Under the pieces are notes generated by a model, which was not told the origin of the DNA, did not search any database, and saw only the letters and a list, made by a program, of their open reading frames with translations. Made by a program: the position numbers and the translations under genes. Of a stretch of 64,000 nucleotides of DNA, positions 25,765 through 37,015 are shown piece after piece. The stretch is from Agaricus subrufescens (lineage: Eukaryota > Basidiomycota > Agaricomycetes > Agaricales > Agaricaceae), in the NCBI GenBank assembly GCA_029945375.1, contig CM057059.1, positions 124,001 through 188,000 on the forward strand, given 5' to 3'. Each line of letters opens with the position of its first letter. The stretch's first letter is position 1.

Positions 25765-28600
25765 CAGCTCTGTATGGTATATTGTCGTTTTGTAATCTCA
25801 TTTCGTTTCCTTCCTCTTCTCCCTTTTTTCTTGTACCATTTTCTTACTTTCCTGTGTAATTCTTATGTTTCTTGAGATTTGGATTTTCCTCGATATGGTA
25901 ATAACTCTGATTCTTCGATTTTCTTTCCCTGTCTGTGTGGAGAAATATAATATAGATTTTGTTTACTCCAGGTAATTGATTCGCTTTCGGCTAAGTGGAG
26001 TGACTTGGGTGATAAGCGAGAGAGTTACCAAGGTGATGAAAGCTTGTGATGAAAGCATAGATCGTGTAGGCCCCAAGCACATTTCCTGAATCGCAGGAGG
26101 GGTTGTGCAATGTCATCAGGGGTTGATACCAACCCGTGCAGGTATCCATTTTTGCTTTTTATACTCGAATGACAATCAAATCAGGCCGCTATGCATTTCC
26201 TTGCATACCCCGCGGTGCCAGAACGTACAGAACCGAAGGCTATCTCCGAGAAGTCTGGTCTCCAACACGACAGAGAAAGCTAGAACGCGGATTTCAACTG
26301 TGTACACGAATAAACTACTAATGAGTGAGTATTTGCTGTTAAATCGGTGGTATCTTGATCAATCATTACCCAGCCCTACGTCGACTGGTCGGGTATTTAC
26401 GAGCTGGTTGACGTACTGTGGTCCCGTCATGGTGGCGCGCTGAGGTGTCTTCGAATCTCTCTTTGCTATATGGGCAGCGAGGGTTCCAAACCATTGCAAA
26501 CCAGTTGCAAACTTGGAAGCTCGTGTGCTAGCTTTAGCTTGCTAGGCGGCAAATTCCTTGCCAAACAAGGGTCATTAAACACACGCTGCCCTGCCACTCA
26601 TCAAATTCTTTAACCGACGGTGATCTGCGTGTTTCGGAATAAATTTATCCAAGACAGGGGTCTGTGATTCAGTTGGTTGTTGTTTTCTCGTTTGGTATGT
26701 CTCCTTTCTGTAGTGATGGCTATGCTCATAAAATACATTCCTCGTTGGCAGGCGCCAAAATGAATCTTTCTTGGACCCCACAAAAGGGGATAATTCATGC
26801 TATTATCGCTATAATAAACTGCAGGTCCCGCGCGTCTGTATGTACAGCCCCAACGGTGCAGGGTTACAATCACTGCTCGCCGACTTACTTAGTGAGGTAG
26901 AAATTCAATCGCACGTGGGCCACTATTACCTGCTAATTTACCGCCCAGGGATTGCCTCATACATCATTTGTTTCGTCAACACCGTGCTCTGGCCATGCTG
27001 CAGCATTGATCTCCTATCGTGTTTCAATGACTTCTGTGTCACCGCTGGGCTAAGGCATATGCATCGCCGTCATATCCAGTCTTATCTGGAACCTTTCCAC
27101 TCAAGGCTCTAGCGGTCAATCTGTGTTTCCATCGTATCTTTTGTCATCGCCTGCTTACCCTCGAAAGGTTATGGTTTTCTTATATGATCACAATCTGCGC
27201 TATTGTGCGACTGTCATGTTTCCTCTTTAGTTCGTTTTATCTCCAGGGCATTCCGGAGCACGCCATCGAATTCACTGCTTCTATTAATGCCACAATCGTT
27301 CTGGAAGCTGCGAAGTTCCCCTACAGGAACGTGAATCATTCTCTAGGTTGGGCGGTGAGTCGCCAGAAGCTCTCATTCATTACCACCTCGCATTTCACCA
27401 TCGAATCGAGCCTACTTAGCTCCTCGAGGTGCAGTTGCATTCGTTCGGTTGTGGACTAGCTCTCGCAATCACGATCTCAACTCGTGGTGCTATACTTGCT
27501 TGCCCTATTTGTTTCCTCCCCGTGATCGGTGTTCACAGCCTCTGTGCTCATGATATCATCCAGTGTCACCAGTGCTTTTGCTCCCTAGCTCAGATAAAGC
27601 AACATATTAAATTAACAGACGTTTGTCATTCTGTGGCTACCAACATCTTTCCATGCAACGATATTTCTGGTGGTCGGTATCGACCTAGGTAAGGCCTCGT
27701 CCTTATAATGCGATATCAGTTAGGGATGAACATGTGCCGAATGAACTACAGTATTAATGCCGTCCCTCCTTCATACAAATCAGAGACGATCAGATCTCAT
27801 CTCCCCGTCCCCACAAGTCCATATCAGGGGTATAGCCAGGTCAACGATTTGCCGCCGCGTAGTTTCATAGTAGTGATACAGTCTTCAATTCAGAAATAAT
27901 AGGCGTCAGCGGCTGCTATGTAGTAAACACAAGCCTTCGTTACCGTAGCAGGATCTAAAGAACATTATGAGTTGACGGGCGGTCCACAAGTAGAACTCGG
28001 ATCAATTCATTTCTCGTCGAACGGATAGAGGAATTGATATAATCCTTCAACTGCAATAACTTAGCACACACGTTGTCTCCGCCTGCCCTACCCATCCTCA
28101 CATTCCGCAGTCGTTCTAGTCAGCTATGCTCGCTTACTCTCTCTTCTTCATGACCCCTGATACACTTGTGATACATCTGTTCATAAGGCGTGTTGTACAG
28201 CTTGGCATGGATATTGACTTTCAGGGGCTAAAATCCACGCGCAGTCCATGCTTCATAATTGTTCCCAGGTTCAAATTCGAGCTAGTCGGTTCGCGCCCTT
28301 GGTAGGAACTTCTATTCGTTTCCAGTTACCCACAACATAATCCGCGAGACTCTCCTCGTTGAATAGAATCTCCAACAATGTAGCAGCCATGTTCTTGACA
28401 GTAACTACAAGGTGCGTAACCCCCCATAACCCCCCAAGTGCAGAGCTTGAGTCAATGCCGCCACAATCTCGTATTTATGTCGTAATCTCTCACATCGGCG
28501 ATCAGCGCTTGATGTTCCCATCCGACCCGAGCGCTCAAACGGGTATATAACAAGCACTCTTCCATTCAACTTGCATGTGATCCCTTGATTCCTCGCCACG
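25765..28600. other. intergenic, no supported gene
   Basis: About 2.8 kb. Frames up to 113 codons around 26.1-27.9 kb show no domain or convincing splice chain. Pyrimidine-rich sequence at 25795-25960 is the likely 3' untranslated end of the preceding gene. Confidence 0.45.
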
Positions 28601-29514
28601 ATGGGTAATATAGGTAAATATCCGTTCATCCAATCCCTTTAATCCGTCTCATTCAGTCAGCGGAGGCTACGTCGACTGTTTCTTCACAGGCTTTACAGCT
28701 CCTTCAGAGTGCCGAATCTTTTGTCTCTTTGCCAGCTGTCGGTGCCGCTGCAGACGCTGCAGTCTCAATTCTTGCTCTCGCTCAGGTACGTTTCACACAT
28801 ATGTTCGAAACTCAGCTTTTCATATTTTTCGCAGACCGTAAAATCAAATAAAGTGAACTTTCAGTCTGTAGGAGAGAAAGCATGCGCTATCATGGTGACA
28901 ATTGTCCACAAAGTGAACGACGCTGAGCAACCAAACCGCAGAACCGATAAGTCATCATTGCAGAAGGACTGTGATGATTTGAGGCGGTACGTTTGCAGTC
29001 ATGACTCCGAATGATTCGGCAGCGCTAAATCTATGTGTTGTAGTGTGATGGAGTTAGTTAGAAGGATAGTTGACAGACACCTGAACGGTCGAAGACGATT
29101 TGTGCTTTGGAAACGTGTTTTATACTGCCGGCTTGATCAGGAAGTCATAAAGGACTGTAAACAACGCCTTCAAGACGCGCTAGATAAATTCACTGTGAGT
29201 CAGCCTTTAGAAAGTTTAGAAAGAATGTCGCCCCGAAATTGGGTCTCACTTTTTTGTTTTGCGCGATTTCGTAGGTTCAAAGTCACATCGAAGTGCGTCA
29301 AGGGGTTGATGATGTGAATAAAAAACTCGATAATCTCGCCAAAACCGGTGGTGGGCAAGGATCCGGTCCCAAAATCACGCAACATGCAGGGCGAAATGCC
29401 TATTCATATGCCACGGACAACAGCGTTAAGGTTGGTGGGACTGGAAATAATGTTAATGTCTCTACTGTTCAAGCTCCTTCACCAACGTATTACCATCCAG
29501 GGCACTATTATTAA
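28601..29514 (+). CDS. stand-alone helical N-terminal domain of NLR (NACHT) type, without NTPase
   Basis: Five exons can be joined in frame: ATGGGTAATATAG, an exon ending ILALAQ, TVKSNKVNF to DDLRR, VMELVRR to ALDKFT, and VQSHIEV to the TAA at 29514 (introns begin GTAAAT, GTACGT, GTACGT and GTGAGT). This gives about 226 residues. The first ~170 form amphipathic helices (VSILALAQTVKSNKVNF; CAIMVTIVHKV; KDCKQRLQDALDKF; VRQGVDDVNKKLDNLAK) of the kind found at the N-terminus of basidiomycete NACHT proteins (HeLo-like bundles). Instead of a NACHT domain, the C-terminus is a Gly/Asn/Val-rich stretch (VKVGGTGNNVNVSTVQ) and a Tyr/His-rich end (YYHPGHYY). Two NACHT genes lie 1-4 kb downstream. A membrane-active or adaptor role is inference only. 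Confidence 0.62.
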
Positions 29515-30362
29515 TTCTTTCGCGCTGCACGCTGGTTGTAAAATCTTTATCAGGGCCAGAACCTTCTGTTCATGTCTAACGTATCTAAGGATCTATCAAT
29601 ATGAGGCTTGTACGAATCGTATAGAAGAAGAGTGTTTTTACAAGGTTCTCATTGGCTTCTGAACACTAAGAACCACTCCACGGTAGCTGCTTCGGTGGGA
29701 TGAGCATGCGCTGTGATAAAAAGGCATTTATGAGCGATTGTCTGATCCCGAGCTCACCGGTGACATTGTTAAAGCTGAGCGTCTCGTCAGTGCTTCTAAC
29801 CTTCACTAATTGGCTTATAAGAATATGCAATACCGTTCCATCAGCACTCATCCGGACCGAAGTGATCTCTATGAGCTTTGTGAGAACCTTCCATTACGGA
29901 GAAATTTATCGCAATTTGGAATACAAAATGCTCAACCTACTGTGTTATGTGACTGATACTGGGTCGATATGACGGTATTTCGTAATATTCTTGGTATATA
30001 GTCAAGTGCCTAGTCACGTACCGTTGGCGTTACAATAAGTAAAATGCTGACAACACCCTAGTGAGATCTCACAGCTTCACGGCAGAATCCCCTCCAATTA
30101 TCGTCACCCTGTCGGAAGGCTCCGACCAGGTAACATAGATGGTGTTGAAGAGAAGTAAGAGAATACTGATGAGCTAATCACCTACCGTCGCTCTCACGAG
30201 AGCTATACAATCGTAGGTAATAGAACGACTGAGAAACAGAGTACAACTACTTGACAGAATATTGCGATACCAAGACTAATCACTAGTGACTTGTCTAACT
30301 ATATTTCGTCCAAACATCCCACCACCTCGCGCAGCACCCTGCCACACGGAATAACGCATATC
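29515..30362. other. intergenic between convergent NLR-type genes
   Basis: Shared 3' region of the plus-strand helical-domain gene and the minus-strand NACHT gene. Nothing else recognised. Confidence 0.5.
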
Positions 30363-32333
30363 TCAAGACAAAGTTAGCGCGAACTCGCACGTATTCCCTC
30401 CCTTCCCCAAATGAAATACCACTTCATAAGGTGGGTCACCGACGAATCCTGCTGATTGAAACAATGTGGGATACAATCGTCTGGTTTGCCGATCCAAAGC
30501 GCAATGGGCGGAAAGCGATTTGGCCGAATGTTCTGCAGGACATTCCACACTGGCGACGTGTACAAGAGCCTGACCACGCGAGCCCTTTTTAAGAGGTTTA
30601 ACAGAGGAGATCCTGATCTTGGAGAAACTTACTAATGAATAGAGCCAGGGTATGAAACGAACAATCCCACCCGGAACGTTTGTTAGATCACGAAAGTCGA
30701 GGTTTTCCAATTCATCGAGTAATGCAGACGCATGTTCTTTAAGCACGTTGCTGCATGCTATCCAGGCAATGTCCGAAGAATACTCTCTCAAGACTCTAAG
30801 CATACTCTGACGTTCGTGTTGGATTTCAGCAGGGCCTGTCGAGGTAATCCAGGGGAAATCTAAAAACGACACAGTAATTATCAGCTTGTAAATTCAACAG
30901 TTGATAGTTAGTCTAGGACCTTCTTTGTTGAGCGATCCCCCGTACGCGAGCCATCGGAGTGCATGAAGTGCAACATCAAAATGTGTTTGTGAGGGCTGAA
31001 TGCAGAATTTACGAGAACGCTCAGGGTCCTCCAAGAAATCAGTGAACGAATTATGAAAAAAGTGAATCGGATGGATGTGAGCGTCCTGCGCTGACGGAAT
31101 GTCTAGAATAGTATGTAATCCTCGAAAGGATAGAATGAGTTCGCGTCGATTTAGACTGAAAAAGTTGGCCTGAGCTGCGACAGGAAGGCGATGATCAGGA
31201 TATAGGATAGCCATCCCGAGGACACGCATAGGGGTTGGAAGGGATTCTGGGGGAATTTCTGAGATGAGTTGGTGATATAAAGAATCCAAAGCTTGTAGGG
31301 GGCTAACGTTGCCACGGCGGTCAAGGTACTTCATACACATTTGGAGCTGGCTCTCCGGATTGTTAATCTGACTGTCGTTGAGAAAGTCGATAATGCTAGA
31401 CGCAACAGCAAAAGATCCCGAAGACAGTTCTACGATTCGTTGCATATCGGCCTTTGGTAACCAACGAAGGTCCAGCTGATACTTGTCCTGAATGCTACGA
31501 AATCCATCCCGTAATACGCACTCAACATCCCTCTTGGATTGTTCGTCATCCATTTTAAGGACCTCAAGCTTGCAATGCAATCTAGATAGCAAAGGTTTCA
31601 GGTGGACTTGTGGTCGGCTGGAGATGATCCAGAGTAGAGGAAATTGGGGTGCCATGCGTACGTGATCGTTGACCAGGCTGATAAACCCTGTTTGGGCGTT
31701 CAGGTCTTTACATTCGTCGATACCGTCAAGAACAATGAGGAGGGGTTGTGCAGCGGCAAAAGGCATCTCCTCCATGATATCTTCAAAGGGATCAATGATG
31801 AGACGCTTGAACTGGATAGCATAGCTTCTCTCGGCAATTTTACGGTCCGCCTTCAATACCTGTGATACCCTAAGCGCGAATTTGCGATGGATAGTCGCCA
31901 GCTGCCTAACGATAGTGGGGATTACATGACTGATGTCGTGACCGCGTTGTTTTGAAAAGAAGATAGAAGCACCGAGATGACCCTCTTTCTGCGATTCTTC
32001 TGCAATACTCTGAACAATCGCAGATTTACCCTCCCCAGCGGGACCGCAGATATACAGTAATCTTGAGTGCCGCTCGGGGTCTTTCAGCCATACCTTGGCC
32101 TGATGTCTCATTTTTTTGCGCGTTTCCGGATGACATCTTGGCGGAAGGCCACGAAGCGCTGAGTCCACCTCAATTCCAACCATCCCTTTGTGCGCCAGAA
32201 TTTTCAGTGGATCTTATTGCGGTATTAGACGGCACCCAGAACACGAAGGTATTGCATGCTTACCAGGCTGTGTGCGCTGAGGCTGTGTACGCTGTTTTCG
32301 TGACAACTCTTTGAACCAGCGGGAGAAATTCAT
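30363..32333 (-). CDS. short NACHT-domain STAND NTPase (NLR-like), no C-terminal repeats
   Basis: Three exons, 32333-32264, 32212-30920 and 30859-30363, total 1860 bases or 619 residues. The 70-base first exon supplies MNFSRWFKELSRKQ, and splicing restores the family motif DPLKILAHKG, then GLPPRCHPETR. Walker A is GPAGEGKS (residues 80-87). Walker B with the STAND-type acidic pair is VLDGIDEC (184-191), followed by sensor-like IISSRPQVHLK. The region after the NTPase ends with IHFFHNSFTDFLEDPERSR, the usual boundary helix of basidiomycete NACHT proteins. The last ~165 residues have no visible WD40, ankyrin or TPR repeats. Such proteins act in non-self recognition and programmed cell death in fungi, by analogy. 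It lies head-to-head with the NACHT gene on the plus strand. The reading of the final exon after about 30640 may contain another intron. Confidence 0.8.
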
Positions 32334-32741
32334 TCTCAATTGAAGGATTGGGGCAGTGCAGTAGTAAAAGTACATTATATAGGTTATCAGCCCACTAGTC
32401 CACCATGTTTAACCCGCTTTGCTTACTGGATGCAATCGGGTCTATCAGCGGGCGATCAGAATGGTTTCAGGGATTCATTTCATAAGTGAACTACTATGTT
32501 GTGATTGGCGTGATGACCGTCATTCTTGTATGAGCTTATGTAAGGAGTACCTTCTCCAACTCATGGACAGGGAAAGCGACCCAACTGCGGGCATGCTGAC
32601 ACAGGACGGATAGCACGAGCCAGAGGGCTGTGGCAAACCAGCCTTCCTTGCAATGGTGAACAACATACCGTTGCCTGCCCTGCTCACCATCACTCACACG
32701 TTGTGACCATTAGCTTTCGGTGCGACATATAGCCCCCATGC
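32334..32741. promoter_or_regulatory. shared intergenic (bidirectional promoter) region of two NACHT genes
   Basis: About 400 bases separate the divergent starts of the two NACHT genes. No gene is seen, and I could not pick out a defined regulatory site. The head-to-head placement suggests shared control, which is inference. Confidence 0.35.
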
Positions 32742-35609
32742 ATGCACTCGAATGCTGAGATGCGCATTCTGTTCTTCCCTCTGCATTCCTTATGCCTCCA
32801 TTTTCATCCTACCTTTCTCGATTTCTGTGTTTTTGCTGTTCCCCGCCGATCCCCACCCTATTCTCGCCATGATAGGAGTGCCCCCCACTCCCAAAGTCTC
32901 ACCGCTTCTTCAGCTACCAGCGAGCCTGATGATTCGCAGACCTTCATCAGCAGACCTTTTTCTGGTGGAGCAGCTCCTGATTTCAGATGCCCGTCGACGT
33001 GGACACCGGGTCCAAGGCCTCCGAACGATGTCGGTTCATCTGCCCCGCAGTATGACCACCATACGCCTCATTCCGAAATTCTAAGCTTCGTCGAACAACG
33101 ACAGATCCCTACGTTACTGCCTGTAATGCATACCTGTACGGTGCCTCAGCGGCGACCCTTGCGGTCGGACCCTCTAGATGTGAGTCTTTTTACGAATTTT
33201 GGCTGCGGATGAAGGAGCTGAAACGCTGATAGCACATATCAAGCCAGTATATGCCCCAACCGCAGCAGCAGAACCCAGGCATGTTTAATCAAGCTCACGA
33301 CTTTACGGTGACGGGAACTCTTGTCGATGGCAATTGTGAGATTCTCTCGATAGCTTGATTTGTCAACCCTGACCAGATCATTGTCAGTCACTTATAATAA
33401 CATATCTTCAGATGAATGTAAGTGCTATTCATGTTTTACGGATTCTACTCATCGCTATCTCTGGTAGTTATGGAGAAACTTCTGAAGGACACGATCCCTG
33501 GAGCAGCATATGATTCCTCCGCTCGTGAGCCACCCCCACGATGCCATGCCGGAACTCGCTTAGCTATCCTTGAGCGGTGCCTATACTTCATTGTCAACAG
33601 CGACGGCACAAAAAAGATGCGTTGGATAGTTGGTGTGGCTGGAGTCGGAAAGTCTGCCATCATGCAGACTGTCGCTGAGTCTCCCATGCTACAAGTGAAT
33701 TATCATGCATCTGTTTTCTTCTCAATCAACGGACGGAGCGATGGAACCAAAGTTATCAATACTATTTCCTACCAATTTGCTGCCAAGTCCGAGCCCTATC
33801 GTCGTATCATCGAGCGTGAGATCACTCGCGATCCCTCGCTTCTTCAATCGTCAATGGCGAAGCAGTTTACGAAATTTATCATTGAACCCTTCATCTACTA
33901 CCGCCTACTACAATCGACCAGTCGTGTCTTGATCATTATTGATGGTCTTGATGAGTGCGCCAACACCAGCACGCAGCTTGAGCTCCTCCGCCTGATCTCC
34001 GACTTTTGTGCCTCCTATCCCTCCGCTCCCCTCGTATGGCTCATCGCCAGCCGCCCTGAACCACATATCACATCCTTCTTTTCTAGGGCCAAGGTCATCC
34101 CTGTGCATGGGAAGGAAGAAATCCAGATTGATTCTGACGATGCTCGCGCGGATGTTGAACGGTTTCTTCGTCACGAGTTGAGTGAGATTAAAAAGGGATC
34201 AGACTCGCTCGATCCGCAGTGGCCTGACGAACGGGACATCTGGAAACTCGCTAATGCTGCAGGCGGACTGTTTGCGTACGTTCAGACAGTCGTCAGATAT
34301 ATCGGTGACTCGAGAGTCGGAAGCCCCGTTTCTCAGTTCTCAGACGTCCTCGATGTTATTGATATGCATCCGTTGACTAATTTGTCGGGAGAGGAGCACC
34401 CGATGGCTCAACTTGATGCGTTGTACGCGCGAATTCTGTCGAATGTCTCTTCAAAAATAATGGTCAATACTCGCAAGCTCTTGTTGGCGCTGGCGTCAGG
34501 GTGGGATTCGGCTTTGCAGTATAATCACATCAGTGATGGGAATTTTATCGTTCTGTGTAATTGGTTGGGCATGACGGCCGATGAAGCGTACGCTGCTCTC
34601 AATCATCTCCGATCCGTCTTGTACGTTCCCCGACGCGACAACGCCGGCAAAGACAGGCTCAGTTCCTTCCATAAATCATTCATCGACCATATTTTCGACC
34701 CTATCCGATCCGGATTTTCCCCTAATATTGAAGAGGAAGCTCGGCAACTTATGGCTCAATGTGCGTCTAGAATTTTAAAGGCCGCCCCCAATGGTGTCGA
34801 CCAATGCCTCGATGTTAATGACCTCCTATATCGCTATGGCGTTTTGTCGCTTGGTTTCTGTACTGGAAGCAAGATTTCCCTTTCTTGGTCAGTTGATGAA
34901 GCCAGTGACACCAGAACGCGGTTGAGGGTATATCAATTGGCAATTGGCGAGGTTGCAAATCAGATAAAACGTGGAGACATAATCGTTCAAAGCGAATTTT
35001 ACGTTCATCTCTTGACGACTCAATTCTCCAAGCGTTATGACTTTTTTCCTCATGATGAATTCCGTAACTGGGTGTTTGTAAGTTTCCGTTAATCTATCAT
35101 TCATGCTTACGTTGTTGAATGTATTCACCAGGATGAACCTCAACGTTCTAATTTCATAAAGTCCGGCTTACTACAGGAAGTACCTCTCAAGGCCTTTGAT
35201 ACTTCCGGCATCGTTAGATATGACCAAATCAAGTTGCGCTTTCGTAGTCCTCCGACGACCGGGACCACCCCCACTGATCCGTGGTGTTCATCTTGTAAGG
35301 TCAGTGGATTAGATATCTATTTTTGTGGCTATGCGCTGAAAGCGTGATGCGCAGCATGAACGAAAAGGTGAATGGGCCAAGGGAAAGTGCCAGGACTGGA
35401 CGACCGTTTTTAAATGTAGTTTCTGCTGCGATCGACTCGAGCAACAGTTAGACAGTTGGAAGACGCGTTACCCTGAACACACTGTTCTAATCCTGCTCAC
35501 TTCTACAAATACGCATTGCGTGGAGGTACGATGTGTTGATTTAGGAGATGGTGTGTCAGATTGGACGTACCAGTTCTGGTTTAGACAGTGCCTCGAAATG
35601 TACAACTAA
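32742..35609 (+). CDS. short NACHT-domain STAND NTPase (NLR-like) with C-terminal Cys-rich zinc-ribbon-like segment
   Basis: N-terminal part: a Pro/Ser-rich exon ending RRPLRSDPLD, an exon YMPQPQQQNPG with MFNQAHDFTVTGTLVDGN (the short motif that precedes NACHT in many basidiomycete NLRs), then a 6-base micro-exon ATGAAT at 33415-33420. The main exon follows: MEKLLKDTIPGAAYDS, REPPPRCHAGTR, Walker A GVAGVGKS, Walker B LIIIDGLDECAN, sensor-like LIASRPEPHI, and the FHKSFIDHIFD boundary helix. After introns at about 35080-35131 and 35299-35354 comes a unique end. It holds WCSSCK, GKCQDW and KCSFCC, a CxxC plus CxFCC arrangement that could bind zinc, and ends at TAA 35607-35609. The true start is uncertain; the frame is open from 32742 but the first ~45 residues may be untranslated. 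No repeat domain follows. Confidence 0.75.
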
Positions 35610-35814
35610 TGATCACGTCATCTGAAAACTTCCAAGTTTCGCAGCCATGTTTCGGGTGCTCGAGCCACTGGTTTGTTTTGCCGCAGTGATGTAATTTCGG
35701 GTTTTTAATATAAGGTATCAAACTCCGAATAGTCCAACTCTATATATATGACTAATGACTACAAGTATCCGCAACCTCGGCCTTTCTCGTTGCCTTCATC
35801 AGCAATTTCCAACT

Positions 35815-36420
35815 CGTAGCGCATATCACCCATCGCTTCCTCGTGCCCAAGGCGTACGTTGTCGTCAGTGAGGTCACTACGATGGGCTTTTGTCGCTCAA
35901 TAGGTCTCTTCATTTCTAAAGCCCACCCATGTTCCCTTACCTCTGAGAATGAGGCCAGGATTGTATTGTCACGGAGTACGTCAAAGACACCGACCTACGC
36001 GAAATATGGTTTGACGTCCAAGAAGAGTTCATTCTGGTTATGGACCAGAGCTCGAAGCTCGAGTCTACCATGATGACCATCTTGTTCGCCATTGGTAGCA
36101 GAAGATGTTCCGTTCAGCGAACCCAATGAAAAGTGGTTCTGTCTAGGCCCTTATGTGGGAGTGCCACCGCGGTATGGGCATGATCATGAGGAGAATATGG
36201 ACCTTGTATGGCGCTTTCCTCTCACTCTGTCTGCCTACACATCACTCAGCAATGCTATAGATGAAAACGCGAAGTCAGCACTGACCACGGGAGTGGAGAA
36301 ATAGTTTCCCTACCTCGACCGATTTGACACTTTGAGGGTGCCGTACCAATATTTCCAGAGGGAGTACTACGGCCACAAGAAACAACCACCGTCGTGTCAC
36401 GTCAGAAGTCACTACCTCCA
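35815..36420 (+). pseudogene. decayed aminoglycoside-phosphotransferase-like (APH) kinase
   Basis: Pieces in different frames line up with fungal APH-family proteins. VPKAYVVVSE at about 35846 is followed by frame loss. YVKDTDLREIWFDVQEEFILV then matches the YVxGxxLxxxWxxL region, SKLESTMMTILFAIGS matches the ExxMM segment, EDVPF and FCLGPYVGVPPRY match the insert that follows, and LVWRFPLTLSAYTSLSNAI comes last. Stops and shifts interrupt it at several points, and no kinase catalytic loop (HxDxxxxN) is seen downstream. Remnant only. Confidence 0.5.
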
Positions 36421-37015
36421 TATTGCGCTTTTGCTTGTACTAGCCGGTGAGTCCCTAAACACATGCTGTCTCCAGACGACTCGATAAGTTAGTGACAGAA
36501 ACGCAAGAAGAGGAGAGGGAGCTCCTACGTCGTTGTCTTGTCCACCATGAAAACATAGTCAACTCGGTTAGCTGCTTTTACCGCCGCATCTACAACCACA
36601 CAACTGTTACATGAGAAGCAAAGACGATCAATCTAATGTGCGCGCTCATGCATATGGTGTATAACCGGAGGATCTTTGCAATATAGGTTCCTCTCCTCGC
36701 TCCCTTCACCGCGCTAGCTCTGTTAGAGCTATCAATAGTGGTAAGAGAAATTGTAGCCTATTTCTTCCTTACCCTCCATTTTCTGAATAAAAGTCGCTAG
36801 GGCAGTCAATTGCTCGCACTGTTAAAGCCACGATGAATAGCTAGTCAGATGACAAACCCCTGGGATGAAGAACAATGATAATATAATATACATTTTGAGA
36901 GTTTGCCACGTAACTTTGTGGGTACCTGGGAGATTGGTATAGCTCATCATTTGTTGAGATCGGTAGTGATCAAATCTGTTTATTCGGTACATTCATACTA
37001 ATGCTTTAATGTTCT
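36421..37015. repeat. remnant of a FunK1 kinase 3' region
   Basis: About 36690-36900 is similar to 63590-63780. Both carry a CCCTTCACCGC-like word, a TATCAA(T/C)AGTGGTAAGAGA word and AACAA(T/C)GATAATATA, in the same order, as in the 3' ends of the FunK1 copies. No coding frame survives. Confidence 0.5.

Noticed and set aside
32063..32314. Plus-strand 83-codon frame over the start of the minus-strand NACHT gene
   Set aside because: Antisense to the GLPPRCHPETR and LKILAHKG coding sequence, which fits the NLR family.
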